Below, in pieces: positions 57,297 to 64,000 of a stretch of DNA of 64,000 nt. Origin of the DNA: Acidovorax sp. 1608163. GTDB lineage: Bacteria > Pseudomonadota > Gammaproteobacteria > Burkholderiales > Burkholderiaceae_C. Numbering within the stretch: the first letter of the stretch is position 1; each line of letters starts with the position of its first letter. Under the pieces are notes generated by a model. It ran no database searches and was not told where the DNA came from. It was given only the letters and a program-made list of their open reading frames with translations. Location of the stretch: the NCBI RefSeq assembly GCF_003669015.1, contig NZ_CP033069.1, positions 437,001 through 501,000 of the forward strand, read 5' to 3'. Made by a program: the position numbers and the translations under genes.

Positions 57297-57857
57297 ATGA
57301 AAGCGAATACTATGAAAAAGATAGCTGCTTGCGCTTGCTTGATAAGCGCTACAGCCCTGTTTGGCACGGCATCGGCCCATGTGGTGCTCGAATACCAGGT
57401 CGCCCCGGCGGGCGCCAGCTACAAGGCTACCTTTAAGGTCGGCCACGGCTGCGGTGCATCGCCTACGCGGCAGCTGGTGGTGGACATTCCCGAAGGCTTC
57501 AAAGGCGCACGCCCGCAGCCCAAGCCGGGGTGGACGCTGGAGGTGCAGCGCAGCAAGCTGGCCACGCCTTACACCAGCCATGGCCGCAGCGTGACGGAGG
57601 ACACCACACGCATCACCTGGACAGCCAAGACCGCCGAAGACGCGCTGCCCAGTGCCCACTATGATGAATTTGTGCTGGTGGGCCAGACGCCCGACAACGC
57701 CGGTTCCATCTACTGGCCCGTACGCCAGGTGTGTGCAGAGGGCCGCAATGACTGGACTGAAGTCCCCAAGGCAGGCCAGAAGCTGCACGACCTCAAGGCC
57801 CCAGCCGCACTGCTGGAAGTGTTGCCCCAGGCGGGCGGCGCGGGCCACCAGCATTGA
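57297..57857 (+). CDS. YcnI-family copper-binding protein (DUF1775)
   Basis: 186 aa. The signal peptide is cleaved after TASA at residue 27, leaving His28 as mature residue 1 (HVVLEYQ), the N-terminal histidine that in Bacillus YcnI helps bind copper; a later Trp (GWTLEV) and Glu complete the known site. It is a periplasmic partner of PCuAC. Most of the signal peptide, including KKIAACACLISATALFG, is encoded by a copy of dispersed repeat family I. AAAAGG precedes the ATG at 57297; an alternative ATG at 57312 would start inside the repeat. Confidence 0.88.
   Translation: MKANTMKKIAACACLISATALFGTASAHVVLEYQVAPAGASYKATFKVGHGCGASPTRQLVVDIPEGFKGARPQPKPGWTLEVQRSKLATPYTSHGRSVTEDTTRITWTAKTAEDALPSAHYDEFVLVGQTPDNAGSIYWPVRQVCAEGRNDWTEVPKAGQKLHDLKAPAALLEVLPQAGGAGHQH
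57308..57364 (+). repeat. Dispersed repeat family I, copy G (encodes YcnI signal peptide)
   Basis: GATAGCTGCTTGCGCTTG followed by CTTGATAAGCGCTACAGCCC; it aligns to copy F over ~57 bp with few changes. It is translated as the hydrophobic core of the YcnI signal peptide. Confidence 0.9.
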
Positions 57858-57921
57858 TGGCCGCACCACCCTCTTGGTTTTCTATCGTCTCTGTGTCTTT
57901 CGTTTTTTTAGGAGTGATTCC

Positions 57922-58431
57922 ATGTCTTTGATCCGTACCACTGTGGCCCTGGCCTGCCTGTTGAGCGCCGTTGCCTTGACCGGCACTGCTTTTGCCCAAA
58001 CCGCCAGCGTCAAAGTCGAAGGGGCCTGGGCCCGTGCCACCGTGCAGGGCCAAAAAGGCACCGGCGCGTTCATGAAGCTCACGGCCCCCGAAGGCGCCAA
58101 GCTGGTGGGTGCCTCGTCCCCCGCCGCTGGTGTGGCCGAGGTGCACGAGATGAAGATGGACGGCGACGTGATGAAGATGCGGGCCCTGCCGGTGCTGGAT
58201 TTGCCCGCTGGCAAAACCGTCGAACTCAAGCCCGGCGGCTACCACATCATGCTGCTGGACCTGAAGGCCCCGCTGGCCAAAGACACCACCGTGCCCGTCA
58301 CGCTCACCTTCAAGGACGCCAAGGGCACCGAAAGCAAGCAGGAGCTGAACCTGCCCGTGGCCACCACGGCCCCCGGCGCTGCGGCGGCGCCCGCAGCGGC
58401 AGACCACCAGCACGGAGCCCACAAGCACTGA
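57922..58431 (+). CDS. PCuAC-family copper chaperone
   Basis: 169 aa. A signal peptide covers 1-25. The PCuAC copper motif H-X10-M-X21-H-X-M is exact: VHEMKMDGDVMKM supplies His and Met, and GYHIML the second pair. The C-terminus has a His-rich tail (DHQHGAHKH), a second metal site. It is a periplasmic copper chaperone, usually delivering Cu(I) to cytochrome oxidase assembly. It follows the YcnI gene by 64 bp. AGGAG precedes the ATG. Confidence 0.92.
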   Translation: MSLIRTTVALACLLSAVALTGTAFAQTASVKVEGAWARATVQGQKGTGAFMKLTAPEGAKLVGASSPAAGVAEVHEMKMDGDVMKMRALPVLDLPAGKTVELKPGGYHIMLLDLKAPLAKDTTVPVTLTFKDAKGTESKQELNLPVATTAPGAAAAPAAADHQHGAHKH

Positions 58432-58534
58432 GCGCCCTTGCACCCGGCCCCGCAATCTGGGGTCGGCACGCATCGCCATGTGCCGCCTGGTGGAGTAAGC
58501 TGCCGAGCATCCTCCACCAGAAAGCGCAGCGGCC

Positions 58535-59446
58535 ATGAGCGATACCTCACACTTTGGTTTTGGCAAATTTGTCCCCGGCTTTGACTTCCTGCAAAGCCTC
58601 GCCAAAGGCGCGTCCAGCGGCATTCCACAAATGCCCCAGCTCTCCAACTGGGTGGCCCCCACCCTCAGCGTGGAAGAACTGGAAAAGCGCATTGACGAAC
58701 TCAAAGCCGTGCAGTTCTGGCTGGAGCAAAACAGCCGCGCACTCACCGCCACCATCCAGGCACTGGAAGTGCAGAAGATGACGCTGGCCACCTTGCAGGG
58801 CATGAACATGAGCATGGGCGACGTGGCCAATGCGTTCAAGTTCCAGGGGGCTGATTCGGTGATGCAGGGCATGCAAAAAGCGGCCGAGACCTTCAGCGGC
58901 GCAGCCCGTGCGGCCGCCAGCCCAGCCCCGCAGCCTGCCGCGCCAGAGCCTGCCCCGGCACCGACACCCCCCGCGCCCCCACCACCGCCCGCAGCCCCCA
59001 GCCCCACGGCAGAGGCCGCCGCAGAGCCCGACGCCCCCAAGCCCGGCGTAGTGGACCCCTTGCACTGGTGGAGCGCGCTGACCACCCAGTTTCAGGAGAT
59101 CGCCTCCCACGCCCTCAAGGACGCGGCCCAGCACAGCAGCACCCTCGACAGCACCCAGCACTTTGCCAAAGACGCGCTGAAAAAAGCCACCGACATGGCC
59201 AGCCACCTGGCCGCGCAGGGTGTGCACAGCCTGCAAGAAGCGGCCCGTGCGGCGCAGGCACCGGCCAAGGCGGCATCTGCCAAAAAAGCCCCGGCCAAGA
59301 AAGCACCGGCCAGGACCGCCACCGCCCCCAAGGCCGTCGCCAAGCCCGCCCGCCGCGCCCCTGCGGCCAGCCCCAAAGTGGCGGCGAAAAAACCTGCCGC
59401 CAAAAAGCCAGCCGCCGCCAAAAAGGCTGCTCGCGGCCGGGGCTGA
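58535..59446 (+). CDS. PhaM-like polyhydroxyalkanoate granule protein
   Basis: 303 aa. The N-terminal ~105 residues (VPGFDFLQSLAKG, VAPTLSVEELEKRIDELKAVQFWLEQ) match the PhaM family, which activates PHA synthase and attaches granules to the nucleoid. The middle is Ala/Pro-rich. The C-terminal ~80 residues are histone-like, rich in AAKK and PAKK repeats, which would bind DNA. The start at 58535 is preceded by AGCGGCC, a weak site. No pha genes adjacent. The next gene, FIST, is 72 bp on. Confidence 0.85.
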   Translation: MSDTSHFGFGKFVPGFDFLQSLAKGASSGIPQMPQLSNWVAPTLSVEELEKRIDELKAVQFWLEQNSRALTATIQALEVQKMTLATLQGMNMSMGDVANAFKFQGADSVMQGMQKAAETFSGAARAAASPAPQPAAPEPAPAPTPPAPPPPPAAPSPTAEAAAEPDAPKPGVVDPLHWWSALTTQFQEIASHALKDAAQHSSTLDSTQHFAKDALKKATDMASHLAAQGVHSLQEAARAAQAPAKAASAKKAPAKKAPARTATAPKAVAKPARRAPAASPKVAAKKPAAKKPAAAKKAARGRG

Positions 59447-59518
59447 ACTCCCGAGCAGCGCGTGGTCAAGCCCAGCGCCTGGGCGCAGACGCCGCTGGCG
59501 CGCTAAAGTCGTTGCACT

Positions 59519-60844
59519 ATGACCCTCTTTCCTACAGGCCACGCCACCCATCCCCAGTGGCGCATGGCGGCAGCGCTGGTGCTGGCGCAGCTGCGTGCGC
59601 AAATGGCGCTGCCCATGTATGCCGCCGCGCCCACCCTGGGGCTGCTGTACATCACCGACCATTACGCCAACGACTCGCGTGAACTGCTCGACTACCTGGC
59701 CAGCGAGCTGCCCGAGGTGACCGACTGGAGCGGCACCGTGGGCGTGGGCGTGTCGGCCAACAACGCCGAGTATTTTGACGAGCCCGCGCTGTCGGTCATG
59801 CTGCTCGATGTGCCTGCAGACCAATACCGCGTGTTCTCTGGCGTGGCGCCGCTGCCGCGCCACCCGGCCAGCGGCTTTGTGGCCCAGACGGCGCTGGTGC
59901 ACGCCGACGGGCACACGCCCGAGCTGGCCGAGCTGCTGCACGAAATGGCGGGCCGTACCGAGACGGGTTACCTCTTTGGAGGCTTGAGTGCCAGCCGTGC
60001 GGCCAGCGTGCAGTTTGCTGTGGCGGGCAACGGCAACCTGGCCGGGCAGGGCGCTGCCAGCGGGGTGTTTGATGGCGGCCTGTCGGGCGTGGCCTTTGGC
60101 CCCCGCGTGCCCTTGCTCTCGCGCGTGACCCAAGGCTGCCAGCCCGTGGGGGCCCTTCGCACCATCACTGCAGCCAACGACAACGTGGTGCTGGAGCTGG
60201 ACCACGAACCCGCGCTGGACGTGCTGCTGGACACTCTGCAAGTGACGCTGGACGGTGGTGACCCCCAGCCCGCGCTGCGGCGGGTGCGCGCTACGCTGGC
60301 CGGGCTGGTCGATGCGGGCACCCAGCCCATGGGGCGCCAGCGCACCGGCCACTTTGGCACCGACACGCGGGTGCGCCATATCGTGGGGCTGGACGGCGCC
60401 CGCCGTGGCGTGGCCCTGGCCGAGCCGGTGCTGCCCGGCATGCACCTGGCGTTTTGCCAGCGCAATGTGGCGGCGGCGCGGGCCGATTTGATGCGCATCT
60501 GCGCCGAAATCCGCGAAGAACTATCGCCCGAGGAACTGGAGCACGCGCCGCTGGCAGAGGGTGGGGCCCGCACCGCTGATGCCGCTGGCACGGCGGCCCC
60601 AGCGCCCGGTACCAATGGCCTGGCAGACACGCCGCCGCTGGCGGGGCGCACCATCCGGGGCGCCATTTACGTGAGCTGCTCTGGCCGGGGCGGCCCGCAC
60701 TTTGGTGGCCCCAGTGCCGAGCTGCACATCGTGCGCCATGCACTGGGCGATGTGCCCTTGGTTGGTTTTTTTGCCGGCGGTGAAATCGCGCACCACCACC
60801 TGTACGGCTACACCGGCGTGCTCACGGTGTTTACTGACGCTTGA
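59519..60844 (+). CDS. FIST domain sensory protein
   Basis: 441 aa. The N-terminal FIST_N domain spans about 25-215 (APTLGLLYITDHYANDSREL, GVGVSANNAEYF) and the C-terminal FIST_C domain about 225-435 (YVSCSGRGGPHFGGPSAELH and VPLVGFFAGGEIAHHHLYGYTG). FIST proteins are cytoplasmic or sensor input modules thought to bind small ligands such as amino acids. It ends a few bases before the convergent PBP-rhodanese gene. Ligand unknown. Confidence 0.85.
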   Translation: MTLFPTGHATHPQWRMAAALVLAQLRAQMALPMYAAAPTLGLLYITDHYANDSRELLDYLASELPEVTDWSGTVGVGVSANNAEYFDEPALSVMLLDVPADQYRVFSGVAPLPRHPASGFVAQTALVHADGHTPELAELLHEMAGRTETGYLFGGLSASRAASVQFAVAGNGNLAGQGAASGVFDGGLSGVAFGPRVPLLSRVTQGCQPVGALRTITAANDNVVLELDHEPALDVLLDTLQVTLDGGDPQPALRRVRATLAGLVDAGTQPMGRQRTGHFGTDTRVRHIVGLDGARRGVALAEPVLPGMHLAFCQRNVAAARADLMRICAEIREELSPEELEHAPLAEGGARTADAAGTAAPAPGTNGLADTPPLAGRTIRGAIYVSCSGRGGPHFGGPSAELHIVRHALGDVPLVGFFAGGEIAHHHLYGYTGVLTVFTDA

Positions 60845-60892
60845 GGTGCGCCATCGGCCCGGTGGCGCTGCGCTGGCGGGCCGCTGCGCGCT

Positions 60893-62056
60893 TCAGCCCC
60901 CTTCGGTCGGCAGCCCTTCGGCATCCCACTCTGGCAGGCCGCCGCGCATCCAGTACACGTTGGCAAAGCCCTTGTCGGCGGCCACCCGGGCGGCTTTGTA
61001 CGACTTCCAGCACTCCGCTCCGTTGCACGAAAAAATCAGCGGCTTGGTGCGGTCCAGCGACTCCAGGGCCTTGAAGTCATCCTGCTCCGCATTGAAGGCC
61101 ACGTCCTTGAGGCTTTTCTCGCCATAGGCCGCCCACACCGCCCCGCGTATGCGCTTGGTGCGGTATTCCTTCTCGGTGCGCGTGTCCACCACCAGGGCGC
61201 CCTGGGCCTGCAGCTGCTGCGCGTCCTTGGCGGTGATGCGTTTCACGCCGGGCAGGGCGTTGGGGGTGAAAAGCCCCAGCTCTGCCACCTTCTGGTACTC
61301 CTGTGCCTCGGGGCGCAGGCCAATGGGTGCCAGGCCCGCACTGGCCGATGCGGTGCTGAGCCACTGCGACAACTTGCTGCGCACGTCGCTGGGCAGGTCC
61401 TTGCGCATCACGGCGCTGAAGCCGCCGGGCACGGGGCGCGATGTGGCGAGCACCTTGGCCACGCCGGGGTAGGTCGTGGCCCACAAGGCCCACTCCTCGG
61501 CGCGCACCACGGTGGCATCGGTGGTGCCCAGGGTCAGTGCGCTCAGTCCAGCCTGCGGGTATTTTTCGTGCCGCACCGCCTTGAGGTCTTTGAACGACAG
61601 CCCGGCTTCGTTCAGCATGCCGCGCGCCATGTAGGTGTAGACCGAGTCCTGCTGCGGCAGGTACAAGCGCTTGCCTTTCATGGCGGCCACGGTTTCGATC
61701 TGGGCCAGGCCCACCAGCACATAGTGGTCAGACTTTTGGGTGCAACCCACCAGCTCGTAACCGCGCTGCAGTGCCGAGGCCGCCACCTGCGGCGGGCCAA
61801 TGAAGATGTCAAACCCCGCGCTGCGCGTGGCGCGCATGACATCGGCCAGGTCTTCGGTGGTGGTCACCTTCACGGCCTGGCCCGTAGCCTGGGAAAGGCC
61901 TGCCTCCAGCGCGCTGCGCAGGATGGAATGCCCGGCTTTTTTCTCGGTGGGCTCCACCGCCACGATGGCAGTGAGCTGTGCGTGCGCGGCGCTGCTGGCC
62001 AGCAGGCACAGCCCCAACACGAACGGCACCCAACGCATACGAACACTCTGGCTCAT
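60893..62056 (-). CDS. Phosphonate-type substrate-binding protein fused to a rhodanese domain
   Basis: 387 aa, signal peptide about 1-27 (LASSAAHAQ). Residues 30-265 are a phosphonate-type periplasmic binding protein (GFDIFIGPPQVAASALQRGY, TDATVVRAEEWALWA). Residues 270-385 are a rhodanese domain: VVDTRTEKEYRTKRIRGAVW, and the active-site loop with catalytic Cys344 and Cys349 in FSCNGAECWKSYKAAR. Both parts would lie in the periplasm. The PBP likely binds an oxyanion; the rhodanese may transfer sulfane sulfur. It is divergent from SorA-like and cytochrome c genes, which suggests a sulfur-oxidation task. Confidence 0.85.
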   Translation of the reverse strand: MSQSVRMRWVPFVLGLCLLASSAAHAQLTAIVAVEPTEKKAGHSILRSALEAGLSQATGQAVKVTTTEDLADVMRATRSAGFDIFIGPPQVAASALQRGYELVGCTQKSDHYVLVGLAQIETVAAMKGKRLYLPQQDSVYTYMARGMLNEAGLSFKDLKAVRHEKYPQAGLSALTLGTTDATVVRAEEWALWATTYPGVAKVLATSRPVPGGFSAVMRKDLPSDVRSKLSQWLSTASASAGLAPIGLRPEAQEYQKVAELGLFTPNALPGVKRITAKDAQQLQAQGALVVDTRTEKEYRTKRIRGAVWAAYGEKSLKDVAFNAEQDDFKALESLDRTKPLIFSCNGAECWKSYKAARVAADKGFANVYWMRGGLPEWDAEGLPTEGG

Positions 62057-62369
62057 GGTTGTCCCTCCTCATTCACAGACATGGGGCTGCACGGGCCTTG
62101 CGGACGAGGCCTGCGCGGAAATCTGTCGTTTTTTATTGTTGTCTAACTGTTAAATATGCACCGGCATGCTTCAGTGTCAACGCTTGTTATGCAACTGTTT
62201 CTGTTGCTTACATGTGCGTGGGCGAGCGGTGTGCCGCAACCTGGCCCGCCCTCCAGAATGGAGCCGGTTTGCCGTTTGGCAGCGCGCCCCCAGAGCCTCT
62301 TGCACCCCCGGTGCCACGCCGGCTCGCAGCTGCAGGCGCATTGTTTATTCCACCCACAGGAGTGCATTC
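62057..62369. promoter_or_regulatory. Divergent control region of the rhodanese-fusion and SorA-like genes
   Basis: 313 bp with an A/T-rich middle (62125-62215). It must hold both promoters. I see no strong operator palindrome or repeat family member in it. Confidence 0.5.
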
Positions 62370-63584
62370 ATGAACCCTTCGTCCACCCTGCCACGCCGCC
62401 ACCTGCTGGCTGCCAGCGCCGCCGCCTTGAGCGCTGCGGGCCTGGCCAGCTGGACGGGCGCTGCCAGTGCCCAGGCTGCTGCAGCGGCCGCCCCCAAAGC
62501 GCTGCCCGCCTACGCGGGCTGGAAGAGTGGCAATGCCCTGATCGTGCACACCAGCAGCACGCTCGAAACCCGCCGCGCAGCCTTCGGCACCAGCGTGATC
62601 ACGCCCGCCAACCAGCTGTATGTGCGCAACAACCTGCCCGCGCCCGATGCCGCCATTCTGGACAACCGCGATGCCTGGGCGGTGCGCGTGGAGGGCGTGA
62701 AAACCCCGCGTGAACTCACCCTGGCAGAGCTCAAAACCCTGGGGCTGGAGACCGTGGCCACCGTGCTGCAGTGCTCGGGCAATGGGCGCGGCTTTTTCCC
62801 CAGCAAGCCCAGCGGTACGCCCTGGACGGTGGGCGCCGCAGGCTGCGTGGTCTGGAGCGGGGTGCCCGTGCGCAACGTGGTGGCAGCCCTGGGCGGCCTG
62901 GCCGGGGGCATGGCCTACGTGACGGGCACCGGCGGCGAAAAGCTGCCCGAAGGCGTAGACCCGCTGACCGTGTTGGTCGAGCGCTCGGTGCCCATCAAGG
63001 CAATGGACGACGCCATCCTGGCGTGGGAGATGAACGGCGAGCCCTTGTCGCTGGCGCACGGCGGGCCCTTGCGGCTGATCGTGCCGGGCTACCAGGGCGT
63101 GAACAACATCAAGTACATCCGGCGCCTGGCGTTCACCGAGGCCCAGTCGCAGGCGCGCATCATGCAGCACGGCTACCGCATGACGCCGCCCGGCGCCAAG
63201 GCCAGCCCCGACCAGCCCTCGGTGTGGGAGATGACGGTCAAGTCCTGGATCAACGGCCCCTTGCCCGAAGGCGGGGCGCTCAAGCCCGGCCTGGTGCAGG
63301 TGCATGGCGTGGCCTTTGGCGGCACCCGTGGCGTCAAGGGCGTGGATGTGTCGGTCGATGGTGGCAAAACCTGGCAAGCCGCCCAACTCGTGGGCCCGGA
63401 CCTGGGGCGTTTTGCCTGGCGCCAGTTTGTGCTGCCGGTGCGTCTGGGCGCGGGCACCCATGTGCTGGCCAGCCGGGCCACCGACGCCGCTGGCAACGTG
63501 CAGCCCGAGCAGCGCGAGGAAAACGTGGGCGGCTACAACAACGCCAGCTGGCTGGACCACGCCGTGACGCTGGTTGTGGCCTGA
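62370..63584 (+). CDS. Sulfite dehydrogenase-like molybdopterin subunit (SorA-like)
   Basis: 404 aa. The N-terminus has a twin-arginine motif (PRRHLLAASAAAL), so the folded, cofactor-loaded enzyme is exported by Tat. The molybdenum-ligand Cys135 sits in VLQCSGNGRGFF, and PLRLIVPGYQGVNNIKYIRRL and VSVDGGKTWQAA complete the sulfite oxidase fold and dimer domain. It likely oxidises sulfite or a related sulfur compound and passes electrons to the cytochrome c encoded next, 1 bp after its stop. Substrate unproven. Confidence 0.85.
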   Translation: MNPSSTLPRRHLLAASAAALSAAGLASWTGAASAQAAAAAAPKALPAYAGWKSGNALIVHTSSTLETRRAAFGTSVITPANQLYVRNNLPAPDAAILDNRDAWAVRVEGVKTPRELTLAELKTLGLETVATVLQCSGNGRGFFPSKPSGTPWTVGAAGCVVWSGVPVRNVVAALGGLAGGMAYVTGTGGEKLPEGVDPLTVLVERSVPIKAMDDAILAWEMNGEPLSLAHGGPLRLIVPGYQGVNNIKYIRRLAFTEAQSQARIMQHGYRMTPPGAKASPDQPSVWEMTVKSWINGPLPEGGALKPGLVQVHGVAFGGTRGVKGVDVSVDGGKTWQAAQLVGPDLGRFAWRQFVLPVRLGAGTHVLASRATDAAGNVQPEQREENVGGYNNASWLDHAVTLVVA

Positions 63585-63585
63585 G

Positions 63586-63939
63586 GTGCTGGTGGTGGTA
63601 GTTGGAGTGCGCCGCGCAGTTGCCCAGGCCGGTGCCTTGTGGCTGCTGGCCAGCACCTCAGGCACGGGCTGGGCCGCAGACCCTGCGGAGTTGGCGCGTG
63701 GCAAGCAGCTCTTTTTGACGCTGCAGCCCGCCTGCGCCGTGTGCCACACCTTGCAGGCGGCGGGCGCGCAGGGGCAGGTGGGCCCCGTGCTGGACGAGAT
63801 CCAGCCCAACGCCGAGCGGGTGCTGCGTGCGCTGCGCAACGGCATTGGCGCCATGCCCTCATTTGCCGAGAAAATGACCGAGCAAGACATGCAGGCCGTG
63901 GCCCGCTTTGTGGCGCAGTCCACGGGCGCCAAGCCTTGA
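63586..63939 (+). CDS. Periplasmic c-type cytochrome (SorB-like)
   Basis: 117 aa. A signal peptide covers about 1-30 (VAQAGALWLLASTSGTGWA). One haem c motif CAVCH lies near residue 48, and the axial Met is in GAMPSF. It starts with GTG 1 bp after the SorA-like stop, so the two are co-translated, as in the SorAB sulfite dehydrogenase. Electron acceptor of that enzyme. Confidence 0.85.
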   Translation: MLVVVVGVRRAVAQAGALWLLASTSGTGWAADPAELARGKQLFLTLQPACAVCHTLQAAGAQGQVGPVLDEIQPNAERVLRALRNGIGAMPSFAEKMTEQDMQAVARFVAQSTGAKP

Positions 63940-63993
63940 TGGATTAGCCGCCTTCGTCACTTTGGTGCCCTAACCCCCTTAAAAGGTTTTTGA

Positions 63994-64000
63994 ATGACGT
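63994..64000 (+). CDS. Possible start of a gene running off the window
   Basis: ATGACG at the very end follows an AAAAGG ribosome-binding site at 63981-63986. Too short to judge. Confidence 0.2.

Overview
The window looks like a chromosomal segment of a Comamonadaceae betaproteobacterium, most like Acidovorax. The evidence is high G+C coding sequence, the trp, glp and spc/alpha gene orders, PhaM and OxyR homologues, and three families of short dispersed repeats of a kind I associate with this family. Genus assignment is by recognition, not by search. I see no prophage, insertion sequence or CRISPR array.

Layout. 1-2.2 kb: an SDR oxidoreductase cut by the window edge, its divergent LysR regulator, and phosphoglycolate phosphatase. 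2.2-9.8 kb: a chalcone-isomerase-like secreted protein, then a tryptophan operon preceded by a leader peptide with two near-adjacent Trp codons. The operon reads trpE, a small chorismate mutase, trpG, a LysE-type exporter, trpD, two small membrane proteins, trpC, then ung. 9.9-18.9 kb: an OmpA-like protein with unusual C-terminal repeats, a lipoprotein, queA, a PfkB sugar kinase, an HD-GYP phosphodiesterase and recG. 19-26 kb: a membrane protein, oxyR, an M20 peptidase lipoprotein, dps, ubiA and a secreted protein. 26-30 kb: a compact Ter-like stress module (TelA, TerD, a second TelA-like protein, a VWA protein), then proC. 31-42 kb: a complete glycerol locus, with glpK and glpR on the minus strand and the ABC transporter glpSTPQUV plus glpD on the plus strand.

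42.2-51.2 kb: the spc and alpha ribosomal protein operons from rplN to rplQ, then an initiator tRNA. rpsQ does not precede rplN, and infA is not in its common place between secY and rpmJ. 51.5-54.2 kb: an NhaR-like regulator, a cysteine-free IscR relative, an eRF1-like small protein and a DksA-like zinc finger. 54.3-58.4 kb: a copper-handling module (DUF2946, TonB receptor, YcnI, PCuAC). 58.5-60.8 kb: PhaM-like and FIST proteins. 60.9-63.9 kb: a phosphonate-binding-protein/rhodanese fusion divergent from a SorAB-like sulfite dehydrogenase and cytochrome c.

Four genes (queA, HD-GYP, recG, VWA) each carry a frameshift that one extra G or C in a G/C run would repair. This points to systematic homopolymer under-calling in the assembly rather than gene decay. 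Seven copies of one ~60-bp repeat occur; one supplies the signal peptide of YcnI and two others sit in frame inside gph and ubiA.
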